Origin: Thermoplasmata archaeon
GTDB lineage: Archaea; Thermoplasmatota; SW-10-69-26
Reading direction: 5' to 3'
Assembly (NCBI GenBank): GCA_003561665.1
Contig: PWVY01000077.1
Span: 1-5,961, forward strand
DNA: 5,961 nucleotides
A program made the position numbers and the translations under genes. The notes under the pieces were generated by a model, which worked only from the letters and a program-made list of their open reading frames with translations, was not told the origin of the DNA and did no database searches. Below, piece after piece: positions 4,401 to 5,961 of the stretch. The stretch's first letter is position 1, and every line of letters starts with the position of its first letter.

Positions 4401-5961
4401 ACGCGTTGCCCATCACCATCGAACTCCCCGACGGTTCCACGCTCGAGATGCCCCAAGGAAGCACCGTGCAAGACATCGCATACGAGATCGGCCCCGGTCT
4501 TGGCCGCGACACCATCGCTGGACGCTTCAACGGGAACCTCGTCGCGAAAGAACAACCCCTCGAAACCGACGGCAAACTCCTCATCTACACCACCAGCGAC
4601 GACAACGTGCACCTCGACGCGCTCCGCCACACCTGCGCACACGTCTTCGCACAAGCCCTCCAACGCCACCACCCCGAAGCCAAGCTCACGCTTGGCCCCT
4701 GGACCGACGACGGGTTCTACTACGACATCGCCAACGTCGACCTCGACCAAAACGACCTCGACACGATCGAAGACGAGATGCGCACCATCATCGACGACGA
4801 TCTTGAACTCTCACGCTTCGAACTCCCCCGCGAAGAAGCCCTCCAACGCTACGAGAACAACCCCTTCAAACAAGAGATCATCGAGACCGAAGCCGCCGGC
4901 GAAGACAACGTCAGCTTCTACAAGCAAGCCGAGTTCGAAGACCTCTGCCGCGGACCCCACGTCGACTCCACCGGCGAAATCGGCGCCTTCAAACTCCTCG
5001 ACATCTCCAGCGCGTACTGGCGCGGCGACGAAAACCGCGAAACCCTCACCCGCGTCTACGGGACCGCCTTCCCCACGCAAGACGAACTCGACACCTTCCT
5101 CGAACAACGACGCCAAGCCAAACAACGCGACCACCGACGCATCGGGCAAGAGATGGGGCTCTTCCAAATCGAAGAAACCGTAGGCCCAGGCCTCCCCCTC
5201 TTCGGACCCGAAGGCGCCACCCTCTACCAAGAACTCATGGCCTTCGTCGACGAGATGAACACCACGATCGACCACCAACCCGTCCGAAGCCCCCACCTCT
5301 ACCTCACCGACCTCTGGAAGAAAACCGGCCACTACGAGAACTACCACGACGACATGTTCCACTTCGAACTCGACGACCGCGAGTTCAGCATCAAACCCAT
5401 GAACTGCCCCGCGCACGCCCTCATCTACGACAGGGAAACCCGCAGCTACCGCGATCTACCCATCCGCTACTGCGAACACGGCACCGTGTACCGCCGCGAA
5501 CAACACGGCGAACTCAGCGGGCTTTTACGCGTCTGGGGCTTCACACAAGACGACGGCCACCTCTTCTGCCGCCCGGACCAAATCGAGCAAGAAGTCGCAC
5601 GCCTCCTAGACACCGCGCTCGACATGCTCGACACCTTCGACATGGAAGCCACCATCGCCCTCGCCACCAAAAACCCCGACAAGTACATCGGAAGCGACGA
5701 GATCTGGGAGGAAAGCGAAGCCACCCTCGAGCGCGTCCTCAACGACAAAGGCATCGACTGGACCCACGAACCCGAAGACGCCGCCTTCTACGGACCCAAG
5801 ATCGACATGAAGATGGTCGACGCGCTCGGACGCGAATGGGACGGCCCCACCATCCAACTCGACTACAACATGCCCCAACGCCTCGACTTGACATACCGCG
5901 ACGAGGACGACCAACAACAACGCCCCATCATGATCCACCGCGCCTTCCTCGGCAGCTACGA
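4397..5961 (+). CDS. thrS: Threonine-tRNA ligase (3' partial), bacterial-type editing domain
   Basis: The window holds 521 codons of a class II synthetase that charges tRNA-Thr with threonine. Order: TGS domain (about 5-65, ITIELPDGS), the N2 editing domain with HxxxH (His78, His82) and CxxxH (Cys184, His188), then the catalytic core. All three zinc ligands that read threonine are visible: Cys337 in MNCPAH, His388 in DDGH and His514 in MIHRA. Motif 2 is YRREQHGELSGLLRVWGFTQDD (364-386 without its last residue); a Trp occupies position 380, where most relatives have Arg. Motif 3 and the anticodon-binding domain lie beyond the edge; the full protein should be about 640 residues. The start is GTG 4397 (MNALPITIEL) or TTG 4406 (MPITIEL); the latter has GGTGA at good spacing. 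Codons strongly favour CTC, CAA, ACC and GAC. Divergent from ilvE. Confidence 0.95.
   Translation, partial: MNALPITIELPDGSTLEMPQGSTVQDIAYEIGPGLGRDTIAGRFNGNLVAKEQPLETDGKLLIYTTSDDNVHLDALRHTCAHVFAQALQRHHPEAKLTLGPWTDDGFYYDIANVDLDQNDLDTIEDEMRTIIDDDLELSRFELPREEALQRYENNPFKQEIIETEAAGEDNVSFYKQAEFEDLCRGPHVDSTGEIGAFKLLDISSAYWRGDENRETLTRVYGTAFPTQDELDTFLEQRRQAKQRDHRRIGQEMGLFQIEETVGPGLPLFGPEGATLYQELMAFVDEMNTTIDHQPVRSPHLYLTDLWKKTGHYENYHDDMFHFELDDREFSIKPMNCPAHALIYDRETRSYRDLPIRYCEHGTVYRREQHGELSGLLRVWGFTQDDGHLFCRPDQIEQEVARLLDTALDMLDTFDMEATIALATKNPDKYIGSDEIWEESEATLERVLNDKGIDWTHEPEDAAFYGPKIDMKMVDALGREWDGPTIQLDYNMPQRLDLTYRDEDDQQQRPIMIHRAFLGSY

Noticed and set aside
4240..4584. N-terminal extension of ilvE to an ATG at 4584
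   Set aside because: The extra 115 residues overlap thrS, include a Gly/Ser low-complexity run and match nothing in the aminotransferase family, which begins just before LNGEF.
3391..4806. 471-codon plus-strand open frame opposite ilvE running into thrS
   Set aside because: It is antisense to a clear ilvE and then out of frame with thrS. The product is low-complexity, Arg- and His-rich with no recognisable domain, as expected from GC-rich shadow frames.
4811..5416. 201-codon minus-strand frame opposite thrS
   Set aside because: Val/Glu/Gly/Phe-rich mirror of thrS codons, with no motif; the thrS zinc and editing motifs lie on the other strand.
1..5961. CRISPR arrays, insertion sequences or phage genes
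   Set aside because: No regularly spaced repeats, transposase motifs, terminal repeats with target duplications or phage proteins were seen.

Overview
The window carries five protein genes, two of them cut by the window edges, on GC-rich DNA. The base composition, the TATA-like boxes upstream of several genes, a GGTGA-type ribosome site and the acidic, lysine-poor proteins fit an archaeon, probably marine or salt-adapted. A euryarchaeal or Thermoplasmatota-like lineage is my best guess. This is inference: no rRNA or other strong taxonomic marker is present, and the threonyl-tRNA synthetase has the bacterial type of editing domain.

Layout, left to right. Positions 3-200 (+) hold the end of a gene that looks like the C-terminal domain of a biotin-protein ligase. 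Positions 197-811 (-) encode a small polytopic membrane protein of the COG2426 / 'small multidrug export' type, whose stop overlaps that of the ligase by four bases. A divergent spacer (812-1064) contains a long imperfect hairpin (904-955), a TATA-like box and a short upstream ORF. Positions 1065-3320 (+) encode a secreted multidomain S8 (subtilisin) protease: signal peptide, I9-like propeptide, catalytic domain with intact triad, PKD domain, MAM/InhA-like jelly-roll domain and a C-terminal Ig-like domain. Positions 3343-4239 (-) encode a class IV branched-chain amino acid aminotransferase (ilvE). After a C-rich divergent promoter region (4240-4396), thrS runs from 4397 (or 4406) off the right edge.

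The genes do not form an operon; neighbours alternate in strand as convergent or divergent pairs. The protease would supply peptides and amino acids outside the cell, while IlvE and ThrRS belong to housekeeping amino acid metabolism and translation. A joint pathway is not implied.

No complete novel system is evident. The points most worth a second look are a G-to-C strand-composition switch at the divergent spacer that holds the hairpin, a predicted G-quadruplex in the ilvE promoter, the domain-restricted glycosylation sequons and paired cysteines of the protease, and two unusual motif residues (DGG at the protease Asp, RVWGF in ThrRS motif 2).
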